Part shown: one piece after another, positions 10,913 through 23,059 of the stretch
How the letters are laid out: every line of letters starts with the position of its first letter
Numbering within the stretch: the stretch's first letter is position 1
Source: Pristionchus mayeri
Taxonomy: Eukaryota; Nematoda; Chromadorea; Rhabditida; Neodiplogasteridae
Reading direction: 5' to 3'
Assembly: GCA_036245805.1 (NCBI GenBank)
Contig: BTRK01000002.1
Location: 23,305,067 to 23,369,066 of the forward strand
DNA: 64,000 nucleotides
Made by a program: the position numbers and the translations under genes
Notes under the pieces: generated by a model
What the model saw: only the letters and a program-made list of their open reading frames with translations
Databases searched by the model: none
What the model was told of the DNA's origin: nothing

Positions 10913-11835
10913 ATGAATCAGTGGAGGTGGCCGGGAACATTTTCAAAAAAGTTGTTCCTAATTTGATTCGTATAATGGTAAAAGAATGTCCCAGATACAA
11001 CATTTCGAAAAATATAGATCATTGGTCCCAGAGCCGGCTTTTAGGAAATGTCCGGTTTTGCACCTGGCTATACTGTATTTCAGCTTCCTGATGAGCTACA
11101 GAGGTGGCATTGGGCTCAAAATTTGCGGAAAATTATTTCCAGAAACTGTTCAGATCAAGGCGATTGGACAACGTTGAAAAACTATGCGATTAAAAAAACC
11201 ATTTTTCGGCTCAAACTAAAAATATTTTCTCTATCAAGCGGTAGAGCGATACAGATTTTTCCTATAGAATATGAAAGAGAGAGTCCATGTACATCAAATA
11301 AAAATATAAAAAGCAAAATTGGAGATACGTGAAATTGGCATTTTTCACTCAAACATGACATACTTAAGAAAAAGTCGAAAAATGGATTTTTTTTTGTTCC
11401 TTCTCCATCAAATTTTTCCAAAGTGTTGTAGGGGCAAACGCAGGTGGAAAATATTCTTTTGGAAAATTATTTTACAAGTTTGTGCTCAAAATGACAATCT
11501 GCCCACGAAATGTTTTGTTTTTATCAATTAATTTCATTCTACGGTCTCTTCATTCCGCATACTCTACCACACTGTCTGACCGGTGAGAGAGTATGGGGAA
11601 TGAAGAGATCGTAAAATTCTTGCACAACCCAGATCAGGAAGCTGAAATACAGTATAGACAGGTGCAAAACCGGAAATTTCCTAAAAGGCGGCTCTGGAAC
11701 CAATGACCAATATTTTTCGAAATTATGTATCTGGGACATTCTTTTACCATTATACGAATCAAATTGGGAACAACTTTTTTGAAAATGTTCCCGAGGTCCC
11801 TGCTTTTCATCTACTGACTCGTGATACGTGTTGAC
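10913..11835. repeat. Foldback element
   Basis: The left arm (about 10913-11095) and right arm (about 11636-11830) are inverted copies; compare CCGGTTTTGCACCTG near 11060 with CAGGTGCAAAACCGG near 11659. The loop includes a separate short hairpin at 11535-11615. No coding frame of substance. A related scrap, GCATTGGGCTCAAAAT, appears at 11107 and again near 40600. Confidence 0.7.
11535..11617. repeat. Short hairpin, GGTCTCTTCATT family
   Basis: ACGGTCTCTTCATTCCGCAT is followed by its near-perfect inverse ending GAATGAAGAGATCGT. Very similar stems occur at 53385-53452, inside a warthog intron. A looser version at 40440-40527 has GCATACTCTCTCATTCC pairing with GAGTGAGAGAGTATGC. They look like a small hairpin family. 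Confidence 0.6.
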
Positions 11836-12901
11836 AACTCGATTTGATGAATAGTATTATTTAGCCACATTAGCTAGGAACAAGAAGGGAACCAATTGAA
11901 TCGAAACAAATCTAACAATGAAATAATACGGGAATCTAATCTAACGAAAAAGTTAAAAAGAGCATCTAATACAGTATCCTCACAGACATCCAGTTGGCTT
12001 CCCACCCGTGGATGCATCAAAGATACTAGTCGCCCGTGTAGCCGCTTCTCTATGCCCTGGTGGTGGAGTTGTGTCCGCAGTAATCAAGCATTTTGATAGT
12101 AATGTTTACATTCTTTTTACTACCAATTTATGATAACACCAATCGGTTCAGACCAACAATTTCATTCCTGTTATGAATATCACTTATGAATGGGTACTTG
12201 CAAATAGTGAATGCCCGCTATTTAATTTCCAATCATGAAGCGCTCTTTCTCGACTAAGATCACACTACGGTGCAAAAGTATTGAAAATGAAATATTTCTG
12301 CCACAACTTTCCTCTAAAAGAATGAATTATAGACTAATGGTTTGGATAGAGAACTTATATCCACTTCAATCATAGTGTTGTATTCTCGTAAAGAACTTTG
12401 GTGCATTTTGCACGGTACTGTTTTTAAATGAATATCAATTATCAGACTCATACTATTAAGAATGAAGGCACCTGTTTCCCCAATTTTCTAAACTAAAGCC
12501 AACTTACCCTCCTGATCGCGTCGAGAAAAATGGTTTTAAAATGATTTATATCAGGAGTGATTGGGATTGAAACTTCTAAGGGGAAAGAGGACCTGCTCGA
12601 ATCTCGTTCCCAGCGACTTGTCTGATTCTTATCCAGTCGATGGTGCGCCTTCTCTCGATTCCACCCGTCTCAGCTGAGCCACAGCTGCCACTCCCCGACC
12701 GAGATCCAGACGGATGATGTTGTATTTCGAAAGCACCTCAAGAGAATGGCTCAGAAACTAATATTCCCAATCATTCCCACTCTTTCAGCGACTGAAATCG
12801 TGGGCGAACGTTATGACTCTCCACTAGCCTTCTGTTTTTAAACGCCACATAGGATGCGAAATTCGACAAACTAGATGTCGTGAAAATCGAATTTTCCATA
12901 A

Positions 12902-14317
12902 TTAAGAGACCGGCTCGGTAAGATTCCGGGACAGGCCGGACATCATCATCGCCGATCCTGACCAAAATTTTTTCCTGGATACCCCCATGGGTCCTCTTCA
13001 CTAAATCGAGTATTAGATGGGTCATGCTCTTGAAACTTAGAAATGTCGGGTCATCAAAATTTGGAAACTCGAAATTCAGCAAAATTCAGAGGTGGGATCT
13101 AGGTCCGAGGTTAGTGTGGTTTAGTAACATAGTAACCTAGGCAACAAAAACGAGTTATATTTCGTTCTGAAAATGCAATCGCAAACTGGTTTTTCATGTT
13201 TGAAAATTCAGTTTTATTAATTTTTAAAATTTAAATCGAAAAACCGCAAACAAACCTAGGACACATGTTGTAGAGCGGAAAATTCTGCGTCGATTGACTC
13301 CTTAGCGAATCGTCGAGCTGATCAATGTTTATGTTAAACGTTTTTCATGAAAATGTGATTCAAGCATTTTATGAGTGCTAGAAAAGGGCAGTTTTAGCAT
13401 GCATACTGAATTGATTAAAATACAATTGATCATAATTCTCCAGGAACAAACTTTCACGAAAAATGGTTAACCTGAACATTGTTCAGCTCAACGAGATCTA
13501 CAAAATGAGCACCATGACGAATGAATTCTGAAACAAAAATATTTTTGATTTACCTTTGGCGTCAATTATCTCAAAACATGCCCCCACCAAATTTGTAATT
13601 TTAATGCTCATTCGACGCAGAATTTCATTATCTACAAAATGCCTTACATGCCGTCATGCGATTTTTTTTTAATATTGGAAAATAATTTATTATCATTTTT
13701 AGTACAGTCTCTCGAAAATGTCCTTTTCTAGCGCTCATAAAATGCTTCAATCATATTTTCATGAAAAACGTTTAACATAAACATTGATCAGCTCGACGAG
13801 ATCTACAAAATGAGCACCAATATGAAGGGTTTCTGATAAATTTGTATTTTTGATCTACCTTTAGGTCCAATTATCGAAAAACATGCCCCAAAATTTTTCA
13901 TTCGCTAAGGAGTCAATCGACGCAGAATTTTCCGCTCTACAACATGTGCCCTAGGTTTGTTTGCGGTTTTTCGATTTAAATTTTAAAAATTAATAAAACT
14001 GAATTTTAAAACATGAAAAACCAGTTTTCGATTGCATTTTCGGAACGAAATATAACTCGTTTTTGTTGCCTAGGTAAGTATGTTAATAAACCACACTAAC
14101 CTCGGACCTAGATCCCACCTCTGAATTTTGCTGAATTTCGAGTTTCCAAATTTTGATGGCCGACATTTCTAAGTTTCAAGAGCATGACCCATCTAATACT
14201 CGATTTAGTGAAGAGGACCCATGGGGGTATCCAGGAAAAAATTTTGGTCAAGATCGGCGATGATGATGTCCAGCCACAGCAGGCGAACCCTCGAATCTTA
14301 CCGAGTCAGTCTCTTAA
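12902..14317. repeat. TTAA-flanked foldback element
   Basis: Left end TTAAGAGACCGGCTCGGTAA, right end TTACCGAGTCAGTCTCTTAA, with long arms of several hundred bases (for example GGTGGGATCTAGGTCCGAGG near 13091 and its inverse near 14100). TTAA at both extremes suggests a piggyBac-like target, but the TTAA may instead belong to the inverted repeat. Frames inside (such as 12771-13082 minus) follow from the palindrome and are not genes. Confidence 0.75.
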
Positions 14318-15410
14318 CCAAAGTTCGATTTTCAGAACAAAACTTATAATTTCCATTTTTTTTGGTTTTGTTTCCACTAAATGCTCGTTTAAAGTTCATT
14401 TGGAGGAAATAATCGAAATAATACATAATTCAGATGTTTTCGGACCTCCGGATCACGGAAGAATCGCTACTCTATTCGCACACGCCATTTCTAGGCGTTG
14501 CGCTACCGTATCACATGCGTGACGCCGGAAGTCGGCGTTTTTGAATCAAAATTCCAGACTAAATTTAAACAATTTTCAGAGTATTTCCAGACTTTTGGGC
14601 ATGCCCAATTAAACAAATTCAAAATTGATCAAATAATGTTCAATTTATCCATAAAAATATGGTGCGCAAACATTAAGGGGGTCGATCTTTGACATTATTT
14701 GTTTATTTCATAAAAAATTGTTGCGGTGTAAATCGCAGGAATGATCCTTGTTCCTAATGAAAATGCCACAAATAACAATACAGTACCGCACTTTTAAAAA
14801 CGTTGACAAGTTACGGTAATCCAGAAATAAAGTCACTTCCGGTTTTTTCTTGAATCCAACAAGCTCCTGACACGGCTCAATTTTGGCTTTTCTGAGCGGT
14901 TGTCAGATAGTGATGGGCATTTTCTTGCTGAACGAAATTACGGTTTTGATTGTGTGGATGAGGAAAACGGAGAATGTGAATTATTTTTGGAGGTGCTCGA
15001 TGTATTCACGGGACTAAATAGTAATTAGGCTTAGATAGTGCCCCCTCTCATATCCGAAATTTTACCTTGAAAAAAAAGAAAAATCCGGAGAAAGAAACGA
15101 GTTTTCAATCGAGACCGATTCGGATCCTTTATTTTTGATTATTAATCCCTAATTCAACGCATTAAATATGTTGAGTCTATCTCATCGCATTTAAAATTAT
15201 GAAAATCGATTTTTCAACGTTTGTATCTTATAATTCCTCATTGATAAGCGATATCTAGTAACAGCTTACATGTGGTGCATCGCGGGTCCAAGGGGCATGC
15301 ATGCTGGAAGTATGGCGTCCGGTTCTCATTCTCGGGAGAGGGGGGGGGGTACGTGTCCGGGCGTGATCCAGTCTTGCCAATTCTGCTCTTAGCACAAGCC
15401 ATGCGGTCAG
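14318..15410. other. Gene-free stretch upstream of gene C
   Basis: No gene is supported. It is AT-rich with one G tract (15340-15349). A short pyrimidine-rich run and AG directly precede the start codon of gene C at 15411. Confidence 0.4.
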
Positions 15411-18400
15411 ATGACTGAAAATGTTGAGGCTGGTATCGTCAGATTCGGAAGATGGGATTCAGAGAATTCGCAAGATGAAATGGAGGACGGGGAAGTGTTC
15501 GAGAAGACGGAAGAAATTAAGAAAGAAGAGCATGATGATGATAATGATGTCCAGGTACATTCGTTCTTAATAAAGCACTGAAGTGCTGAAATGCGAGCTT
15601 TATTAGGTGATTTGCGAAATTCCTAGAGGTGAGGCGAAGATACAAAGCAAGCCACAGAGGAAATGGTAATTTAATCATTTATTTTCCTTATCATGCAATT
15701 TGAAGCAGTACGCCATCAACTGATGAACTGGCAAGAGCCAATGAGAGGTATTCCTATAAAATTATTTGTTATTTCAACGCGTTCAGAATCTTCGAGTTAG
15801 AAAGGGAGTTGGAAATATCGAAGGGAGTCGTATGTGAAGTCGAGCAAGTGAAGAAAAAGGCGACTCAATTGGAGGGTCTTCTCGATGTGAGATAGTCATT
15901 ATCATCCTCATCACCGCCTCAAATATCTTCCAGGAAGCAATAAAGAAGACTCGCGTGGCCGAATCGCACGCTGACGCTGCTGAGAAATCACTAGCGGGTA
16001 CTGCAAATTTATTATGTAATTTGAATTTTGATTTTAGTTTCAGCTTCCAAGCCAGTCGAGAGCAGTTGGAAGTGGCTTTCTGGGGAACGGCTGGCAAAGC
16101 GAGTTTGTGCTTATTGGTTAGATAATTAACATGGTCTACAGGATTAGAGAACATAATGCAGAGATTTCCTCAATGAAGGAAAAAATGAAAGCCGATGATG
16201 TCAAACTGACAAAGGCGAATGAGAGGTATTCAATAGAAAAGAAAACAATTGTAATCTTCTCATGTTTCGAATTGCGGAGATGAAGAGGGAATTGGAAGTT
16301 TTAGAGAAAGTCTCCTGTGAAATCGAGCAAGTGAAGAAAAAGGCGACTCAGTTGGAGGGTCTTCTCGATGTGAGATAACCATTATCATCCTCATCACCGC
16401 CTCAGATATCTTCCAGGAAGCAGTAAAGAAGACTCGCGTGGCCGAATCGCGCGCTGACGCTGCTGAGACATCACTAGCGGGTACTGCAAATTTATTATGT
16501 AATTTGAATTTTGATTTTCGTTTCCGCTTCCAAGCCAGTCGGGAACAATTCGACTTCGCTCAGAGTGGAAAATAATATTGCTGAGATATGCACCCTGAAG
16601 GAGAAATTGCAATCAGAAGCTTCCTCTTCTTCACGATGGATTCCAGCATTTGGTGGTATGAGTATTAATGAGAAAGGATAATTGAAACAAGTACCGTTGA
16701 GACTCCATAAATGGTCGATTGGTGGAGACGTTGGAAGGAGACAAGAAGAAATTGATGAGTGAACTGGAGAATATGAAGTTGAAAAATCAGAAGTAATAGT
16801 CGATTTACTTTCCGCTGTAGCAAATGTTAGGGTGTCCGGAAATTTTTAAGAATGGTCATGTAAAAACTTACAAGGGAATGTCGCGGAGTGTCCATGAGCT
16901 TTCGGAAAACGACCGATACAGCCGTGTGGCGGACCATGAGAGTAAGCGATTCCACTTTTCAAAAGTTGCCAACGGCCCCTGAGGGCAGAGAAAAAACGAT
17001 AAATCGGAAAATCGCGCGAGACATCGCGTTTCAACGCCCCCCTACCAACTGGTCTGGTGGTGTAGTAGGTAGCGAGCTCGTCTTCACATCTAAAGTTTTT
17101 GGTTAAGGGCGGGTTCGATGCCGCTCCTCGGCATTCAATGTTTTTTCTCATTTGCCTTGATCTTTGATCTCATCACGAATGTCTGTGAGTACTGTATTGT
17201 GCAAAATTATCATTCTGGCCTAAAATTCATTCGAATATTCGATTATTCAGTCGTCAGTAGTGCCCTGTACTCGTATTGGGCGTATTGGGTGCTGGATTGG
17301 GTGAAACACTGCGTATTCGCCCCTTCCTCCCTATCTCATCAACTGATGATCATCGACCTATGGTCGTCCTTCAAGGATCACGCATCCATTCTTGCCCTCA
17401 CTCCACCTGGCAAGCAATTGACCATCAGAAATATTCCCGACCGTGCCACTGGCTTCACCCAGCCTCTAGATATCTTCTTTTTCGGCCCGTTCAAGCAGAT
17501 GGTGAAGAAATTCACAAATTTCATCAAGTGTCATAGACCGGAAATCAAGGTGTACGTCAGGGACACATCGCTAAAGGTAATTTACTGTTTCAGGTTCACG
17601 AAAGCAATGAATTTTTTTTAGATGCTCTCCCTCATTTTCGAGATCTTCAAAGCCCCTTGCTTCAGAGGAATGCTCGAGTATCCTTGGAGAGCTGGTGGAT
17701 ACATCTATCAAATCCCTGCCCCCTTCCTCACGCCGAAGCAGAAGTGCTTCCCCATTTCCATTGGTCAGACCTCTTGCAAGAGCCCCCAGTGTACCTCGAA
17801 GCAATCTTTCATCGATTGCCCCTCATGCTGTGTTGAGTACTGCTTCGATTGTTATTTCGTTAATTACCATCACTGTTGATCGAGTATCCGATCTAAAATG
17901 TATATACGCTGTTATTTTAGTGAAATAAATGTTGAAAAAAGAAGCAAAAAAAGTTTGCACAGAAGGCACACGAACCCGGGGGGAGGCTTTCACTAGACAA
18001 GCTCGCTACCCACTACACCACCAGACCAGTTGGTAGGGCGCGTTGAAACGCAATGATGTCTCGCGCGATTTTCCGATTTATCGTTTTTTCTCTGCCCTCA
18101 GGGGCCGTTGGCAACTTTTGAAAAGTGGAATCACTTACTCTCATGGTCCGCCACACGGCTGTATCGGTCGTTTTCCGAAAGCTCATGGACACTCCGCGAC
18201 ATTCCCTTGTTAGCGCATTATCGATATGTCGGATTTCACAACTCTTTGTAAACAATATATTGATCTAAAATGCCCTATCGTTCATACCCTGATAGGCTCA
18301 AACATTTTCAACTAGAGACGCTTGAATATCGCCGATCTTTGAATGACATGTATTTTATATACGACTCTTTGCATGGCTTTGTTCATCTTGACACTTCTTG

Positions 18401-21400
18401 TCTCTACTCGCTCGCTCCTTTAACTCGTAGTCTCCGCTCTTCTCACAGATTACGCATCGCCGTACCGTATGCAATGCCTAGTTCCTTCTCATCTTGTGCA
18501 TCTCGTTCTCTAACGCTCTGGAACTCACTTCCCCACTCAGTAGTAACCATGCCCCGTTCCCCTTACCGACACCTCATAAAAACAATTCCATCGTTTACAA
18601 TTCAGTTTTCTAATATAAAAATGTAACACAGAACTGCCACACATCCCCCATCCCACAAGATCGCCCGAGCCAAAATACCACCTTACCTAATCATCACGTC
18701 ACTCCCGTCCCATGTCAATGTTGGTGAATAAAGAATAAGAATAAGAATAAGAATAACAGGAATTCACTCATTTATGGACATTGTCTCTAATTTCCTCGTC
18801 CTCTCTATAGAGAGATAATTTCAAATACCATAGCGACCAATCTCAATATGTTCCCTTCTCAACAGCAAAGGGTGGTCATCAAAGGCCCTCCCGTGCTCGT
18901 GAACGAGGGTAAAATGCATATTCTTAAGAAAACGCACTCTTCCGAAATCAAAATTTTTTCATTAATTTGTGATTGCTCCAAAGATATACATGATTTCAAC
19001 ACTTCCAAACATAGTACACTTATTCATGCTTATGTGGAATGCGGTTGGAATTTGATATCTGTTATCCCATTGACATATACAATTTTCAAAATGAGGGTAT
19101 AAAATCGACTTTTTGGCATATTACATTCTCACATGTTAATAGTGTTGCCCAATCAACATGGCAAAAATGAATTCTCAACTACCTTCATGCATTACTGCCA
19201 CGAGGCTATACTTATCGCTTCCCATTCGTGAAAAAATTAAACAATAAGAAAATTCTTAAAAATTTCCGGACTCCCTGATATGTGCCAATTGCAGCATGGA
19301 ACGGTCGATGAAAAGTCTGGAACAACGTCATGCCATTCTTCAGAACGAAAGAAGTCAAGAGTAAGGATTCAGAACGAACGATTTTTTCCAAATTTTTTCA
19401 ATACCTGATCTAATGATCGAGCGTTGGATATCTTAAATGCAACAACTCGTAGATTTAATGTGATGCGTGTTGCTGGGTCTGATGAAGGGTTGGATAGGAT
19501 GAGGGACAAGTTGGAAGAGATGAGGAAGGAGTTGTCTATTACCAGAGAGATCAACAAGCAGATCGCCACCATCTCGTAAGTTTTTGATCATGTATCTAAA
19601 AAATAGAAAGTCTTCCCCAAATCCACTCTTGTTTGTAGCCTCGGTGGAGCGATAAAAGAGCTGGACGAGGTAAAAGGGAAGAACATGAAACTAGAGGAAC
19701 AAATGAGGTTATGCATCCATTTAAGAAGATAAGCAACTTCCCGATTTTTTTAGAATGCAATCATTTGCTGGAACCAATAAAGAGATCGAAGAATTAAAGA
19801 AAAGGTTTTTTCCCTTGATTTTTCTAAACGAACCATTTTTTTAGAAATGCGCTTCTTATGCAGGATAATATCAAATTGATGAATAGCCAGAAGTCAATTA
19901 AGTAGGTTGTCTATCTAAAAGCATTGAAAATGAGCTTTCCATCGTAGAAGTTGTGAGACGGAGATGATCAAGAACAATGTGATTCAGCAGCAGAGGTTCG
20001 TATTTATATCAATGAACTCTCAAATTAGTTTTGTTTATTCTAGAGATAAACTTGCCAATGAGAATCGTGAACTCCGATCAAAATTGGACTACTATCAGAA
20101 GTTTGGAAACATACAAGGGGTGGTACGTTTTCGCGTTCGCGTGGTGCTTAAAGCTTCCGACTAATCACATAATTCATTTTAAATGCATTATTTTAGCACG
20201 ATCATCATATGAGTCCAGAAATGACGGCGAGAGGGGGGGGGGGGGGTGCTGCGCAGCGCCCCACAAGTGGGGCGGTGCGCAAGCATGTATAAGGGAGTAA
20301 TTGTAAAAATCGATTGGTATGTGATGGTAGGTCAAGACTAAGTACCGTACCCAATTGATCCTACAGTGTCACCAGATACCTGTATGTCTACCGTAACCCA
20401 AGAATATCACGAACTGACTATTTTTTTTAAAAAAAGTCGAAGTATCGTCACCAATCGGTCCTACAGTACTCCAGAAACCGTATATCGCTACCGTAATCCC
20501 GATTATTGCTAACTAACTTTATTTTTAAAAATTCCTGGTACTGTGCCCAATCGATTCTACAGTACCCAAGTGAATACCGTACCCAGTTCCTTGCGTCAAA
20601 CATTTTTCTACGTCTACGTTCCTTGCGTCAAACATTTTTCTAAAAATCCAAAATCGATCATAAAATTATTAAGTATCCTGTCGTATCTCATTGCTGTAGA
20701 ATCATTTGATGGTCGATTTAGGATTTTTTGAAAAAAATGCCGCCGGCGTGGACACCTATGATCATCATCAATAGCGTTTGGCAAATAGGAAATAGGTCAT
20801 TGGTAAGAAATATTGGAATTTTGTTAAATGGGCGGAGCCAGACAATAGGTAAAATATACGTTTGAGTATGATTCACTTTGCCTGATCATCAATAATTTAT
20901 ACAGCGGTTTTGCAGGGCAGTTATTGATTTTTCTTTTTTATCGGTCTAGTCCTACTTATTCGCGGCAGGGTCTATTCCAACGCGTTTGAACGATTTCCGT
21001 TCAATAAACGTTAGGCGGATTGGGTTTTCCAATGTCGATAAATCAGGTGCTGTTGTCATGTAAATTGCATGAATTTGGGACGAGTTATTCAAAGAGACGC
21101 ATTTCATTTAAAAAATGCGACAGGACCGGATTCTACCTACTGATTATGAGTAGATTATGTATTTGTATGCATATTGAATGTGAAGGACCAAGATACCTTA
21201 GTTCGACCATGGAGAATTCGAATTTCCATTTAAATTCGTATAGTTAAGAGAAAAATTCAAGAACGGTAACAAATTGTACCAGTAAATTGCTCTGCGAATT
21301 TGAAAGTGAACATGATGCATATGCATACAAATACAAAAAGTTAATAGGCTTGTAGATGGGATCAATACGCGTATTTTGAAGAAGGAAACACGGTCGCTAC

Positions 21401-22539
21401 CTTGAGACTTCCAAAACTTTAGACAACCTTGGACATAAAACAGAGCTGACGCTATTTAAGATTAGCCTTGTCTCCAGCAAAAACTCGAAAAGACGCTATG
21501 GATCGGTAGGCTTGGACATCTAGACTTCGAATTTCCATAGTATGTTTAAATGTTCGACAATCTAAACGGATGATTTACTTTCTTGGGCACTACTCTCGAT
21601 ACCATTAAACACTATTATTTCCCCCGATCTAGGCTTCTGCAGGAGTGCCAATGCAATCATTTTAAATGAGGGTGCTAGCTTACTCATCATCTCTTCCCCT
21701 CTCCCATCTCTTTACTTCGTCCTCCAATCGGCCAAGCTTTTGTTTATATTCCGCTTCAGTTGAAGATGATCGACTGACTCAAAATAGACTGTTGAACTTT
21801 CGAGGGGGGCAAATGAATAGATTTAAACTGCGATTCATAGCCAATCATAAAAAATAAGAATAGGAAGGTTTAATAAATGTAATAATTTGTTTTGATCTTT
21901 CGCAAAAAAATCAAACAGGTGAAAAAAATAGACTACCTTTTTCTACTTCGTTCTCTAATTCCTCGACTTTCTTATTGAGTTCGCCAACTCTGCACAGTAC
22001 ATTCTCCTCATTATATGAAATATATAAACGAACTGCGTTTGTAGTTGGATGTTCTTTCCTTGAAATTCGGTTGATAAAATAGGAATTAATTCGGAAAATA
22101 CAAATATATTATTTTTAGTGAATTAGCATTTCCTAACGATGTCGAAATGTTACATCCTAGCACTCACAATGCGCATTAATGCCTAGTCCCATTGTTTCAT
22201 CGAAATTTGAGAACAAATTTTTTTGCTGTCGCGTCGGTTCCTGAAATCTTACAGGACATCCGTGATGTATGAATACTTAAAATTGTTATCTTCTCAATTC
22301 AGACATTCAATGCCGATTCGCAACCTCTGGGAAAGTCTCCTCCGGGCCACCTGCTCCATCATCCCAATGTTCCATCTGGATTTATCGTCTCTCCTCCTCC
22401 GGCTCCACCTGGTTCCATTATGTCGCCTCCTTCACCCCTCTCCTCTATGCCCCAAGTTTCCTCATCTGCTCGCCCTTCAGTGCCACCTCGCTTCTGTGCA
22501 TCTATCTCGCAGTCTCAGATGAGGGACAACCTTTACTAG
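15411..22539 (+). CDS. Long coiled-coil protein with Pro/Ser-rich tail (gene C)
   Basis: I do not recognise this gene. The start MTENVEAGIVRFGRWD (15411) directly follows a ggtcag AG, as in trans-spliced genes. Phase-compatible exons follow at about 15607-15665, 15708, 15789, 15936, 16141, 16269, 16435, 16536 and 16717. After a nested transposon come exons at about 19296, 19451, 19639, 19754, 19845, 19949 and 20044 (ANENRELRSKLDYYQKFG). The last exon runs from 22303 to the TAG at 22537-22539. Almost every internal exon is E/K/L/R-rich with heptad character, so an extended coiled coil is predicted. The tail has PPPAPPGSIMSPPSPLSSMP. Exons around 15.8-16.06 kb are duplicated at 16.3-16.54 kb. 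The link from 20.12 to 22.30 kb is inferred from phase only, and a short exon near 20197 (HDHHMSPEM) may also be used. Confidence 0.55.
16870..18210. mobile_element. Inner element with ~230-bp terminal inverted repeats
   Basis: ACAAGGGAATGTCGCGGAGT at 16870 is matched by the inverse ending ATTCCCTTGT at 18210, and pairing continues for about 230 bases up to GGTAGCGAGCTCG / AAGCTCGCTACC. The left arm leads into GTAGTAGGTAGCGAGC then GGGCGGGTTCGATGCC (17110-17125), which resemble tRNA A- and B-box strings. Between the arms lies the DDE transposase fragment (17118-17879), so these could be its own ends. Confidence 0.65.
17118..17879 (+). pseudogene. DDE transposase fragment (pogo/Tigger-like, nematode type)
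   Basis: The first block runs to 17577 and contains LMIIDLWSSFKDHASI, then IPDRATGFTQPLDIFFFGPF and KQMVKKFTNF. The pattern (D followed by a later QPLD and fF..fK) is that of the C-terminal half of the DDE domain in pogo-type Tc1/mariner-superfamily transposases. After a gtaatt...ttttag intron the frame resumes at 17622 (MLSLIFEIFKAP, LEYPWRAGGY) and ends in a Cys/His-rich tail (CPSCCVEYCFDCYF, NYHHC) and TGA. The first catalytic Asp and the DNA-binding domain are missing upstream, so it is probably a decayed copy. Confidence 0.6.
18240..18757 (+). mobile_element. 5'-truncated LINE retrotransposon
   Basis: The frame 18270-18626 encodes PDRLKHFQLETLEYRRSLND then YFIYDSLHGFVHLD, and near the end SRSLTLWNSLPHSVV. 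These match the C-terminal end of reverse transcriptases of CR1/jockey-like non-LTR elements (the R..RR..D and LWNSLP signatures). Downstream, the sequence finishes in AAGAAT hexamer repeats (18729-18756), as the 3' ends of such elements often do. The polymerase core is absent, so it is a dead-on-arrival copy. The exact 5' break is a guess. Confidence 0.75.
20328..20595 (+). repeat. Degenerate tandem repeat, ~110-bp period
   Basis: Three diverged units each carry ACCAATCGGTCCTACAGTA-like, TACCGTAACCC-like and ACTAACTTTATTTTT-like strings. It follows a 14-G tract at 20233-20246. It lies in the large intron of gene C. Confidence 0.5.
20596..21614. other. Large-intron sequence, nothing recognised
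   Basis: AT-rich sequence within the inferred last intron of gene C. A CGTTCCTTGCGTCAAACATTT block is directly repeated near 20592-20640. No gene or structured element was identified. Confidence 0.4.
21615..22006 (-). pseudogene. Coiled-coil gene fragment on the minus strand
   Basis: Reading the minus strand, an exon around 22006-21934 gives VGELNKKVEELENEVEK and then a gtagtc donor. The next exon (about 21765-21683) continues in phase as AEYKQKLGRLEDEVKRW to a gtaagc donor. A final exon after cctgcag (21640-21615) gives SLDRGK and a stop. All is typical coiled coil. No start codon or upstream exon fits, so it may be a gene remnant. A sequence similar to its last exon (GGCTTCTGCAG context) appears at 35140-35200, so the remnant may have been duplicated there. 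It lies inside the inferred last intron of gene C, on the opposite strand. Confidence 0.4.
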
Positions 22540-23059
22540 ACTTTTCCGATCAAATATCACTTAGAGTAAACTTATCTAGTTTTGCTTTGTTTTTTGTTTC
22601 TGTGTTCCAGCTAAAAGATTCGAGTCTTTCTTTCTCGTTTGAGGAGTACGCTGTGTAAAGAACTGTATCCTTTTATTTGTACATCTTTTTTGGCTGATTG
22701 ATCATATTAATAGAATTTTAGGCTCATAGTATCTTTTTTTCGGGTAAATGATATTCGAAATGATCTGCTTATAGATGATTCTCTATCTCGGTCATCTATT
22801 CCGAAGTGTACTTTAGGGACGGCAGCGGGAATTTTTGAGTACGGAATAATGGATGCCTCCTTCCGACGCTTTTCCTTCAAACTACCGTACTTTTCAAGCC
22901 AAATTCTTTCAATATTTTAAAACATTTTTTAAAAATATTTAATGTTATTTTTAAGCTATTTTATTAATTGGAATGAATATGAACGCATATTGAAAGAACC
23001 CCAAGCATGGCAAGAAGAGAAATATTGAAGAATTGGAGAAGCACGAAGCGATCGAAAAT

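Larger units (their letters stand above)
16829..19276. mobile_element. DNA transposon nested in an intron of gene C
   Basis: The left end AGGGTGTCCGGAAATTTTTA and right end TAAAAATTTCCGGACTCCCT are inverted, continuing for 25 bases with one mismatch. The interior holds another inverted-repeat element (16870-18210), a DDE transposase frame and a LINE 3' end. The ends resemble those of the mariner at 6393 (GGGTGTCCGGAAA). No clean target duplication is visible (TA left, TG right). Removing it leaves a ~65-bp intron (gtaata...ttgcag) that joins gene C exons in phase, so the insertion should be tolerated. Confidence 0.75.

Noticed and set aside
12771..14522. Two similar frames containing MTHLILDLVKRTHGGIQEKI
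   Set aside because: They are the two arms of the TTAA-flanked foldback read in opposite directions. The identity reflects the palindrome, not a conserved gene.
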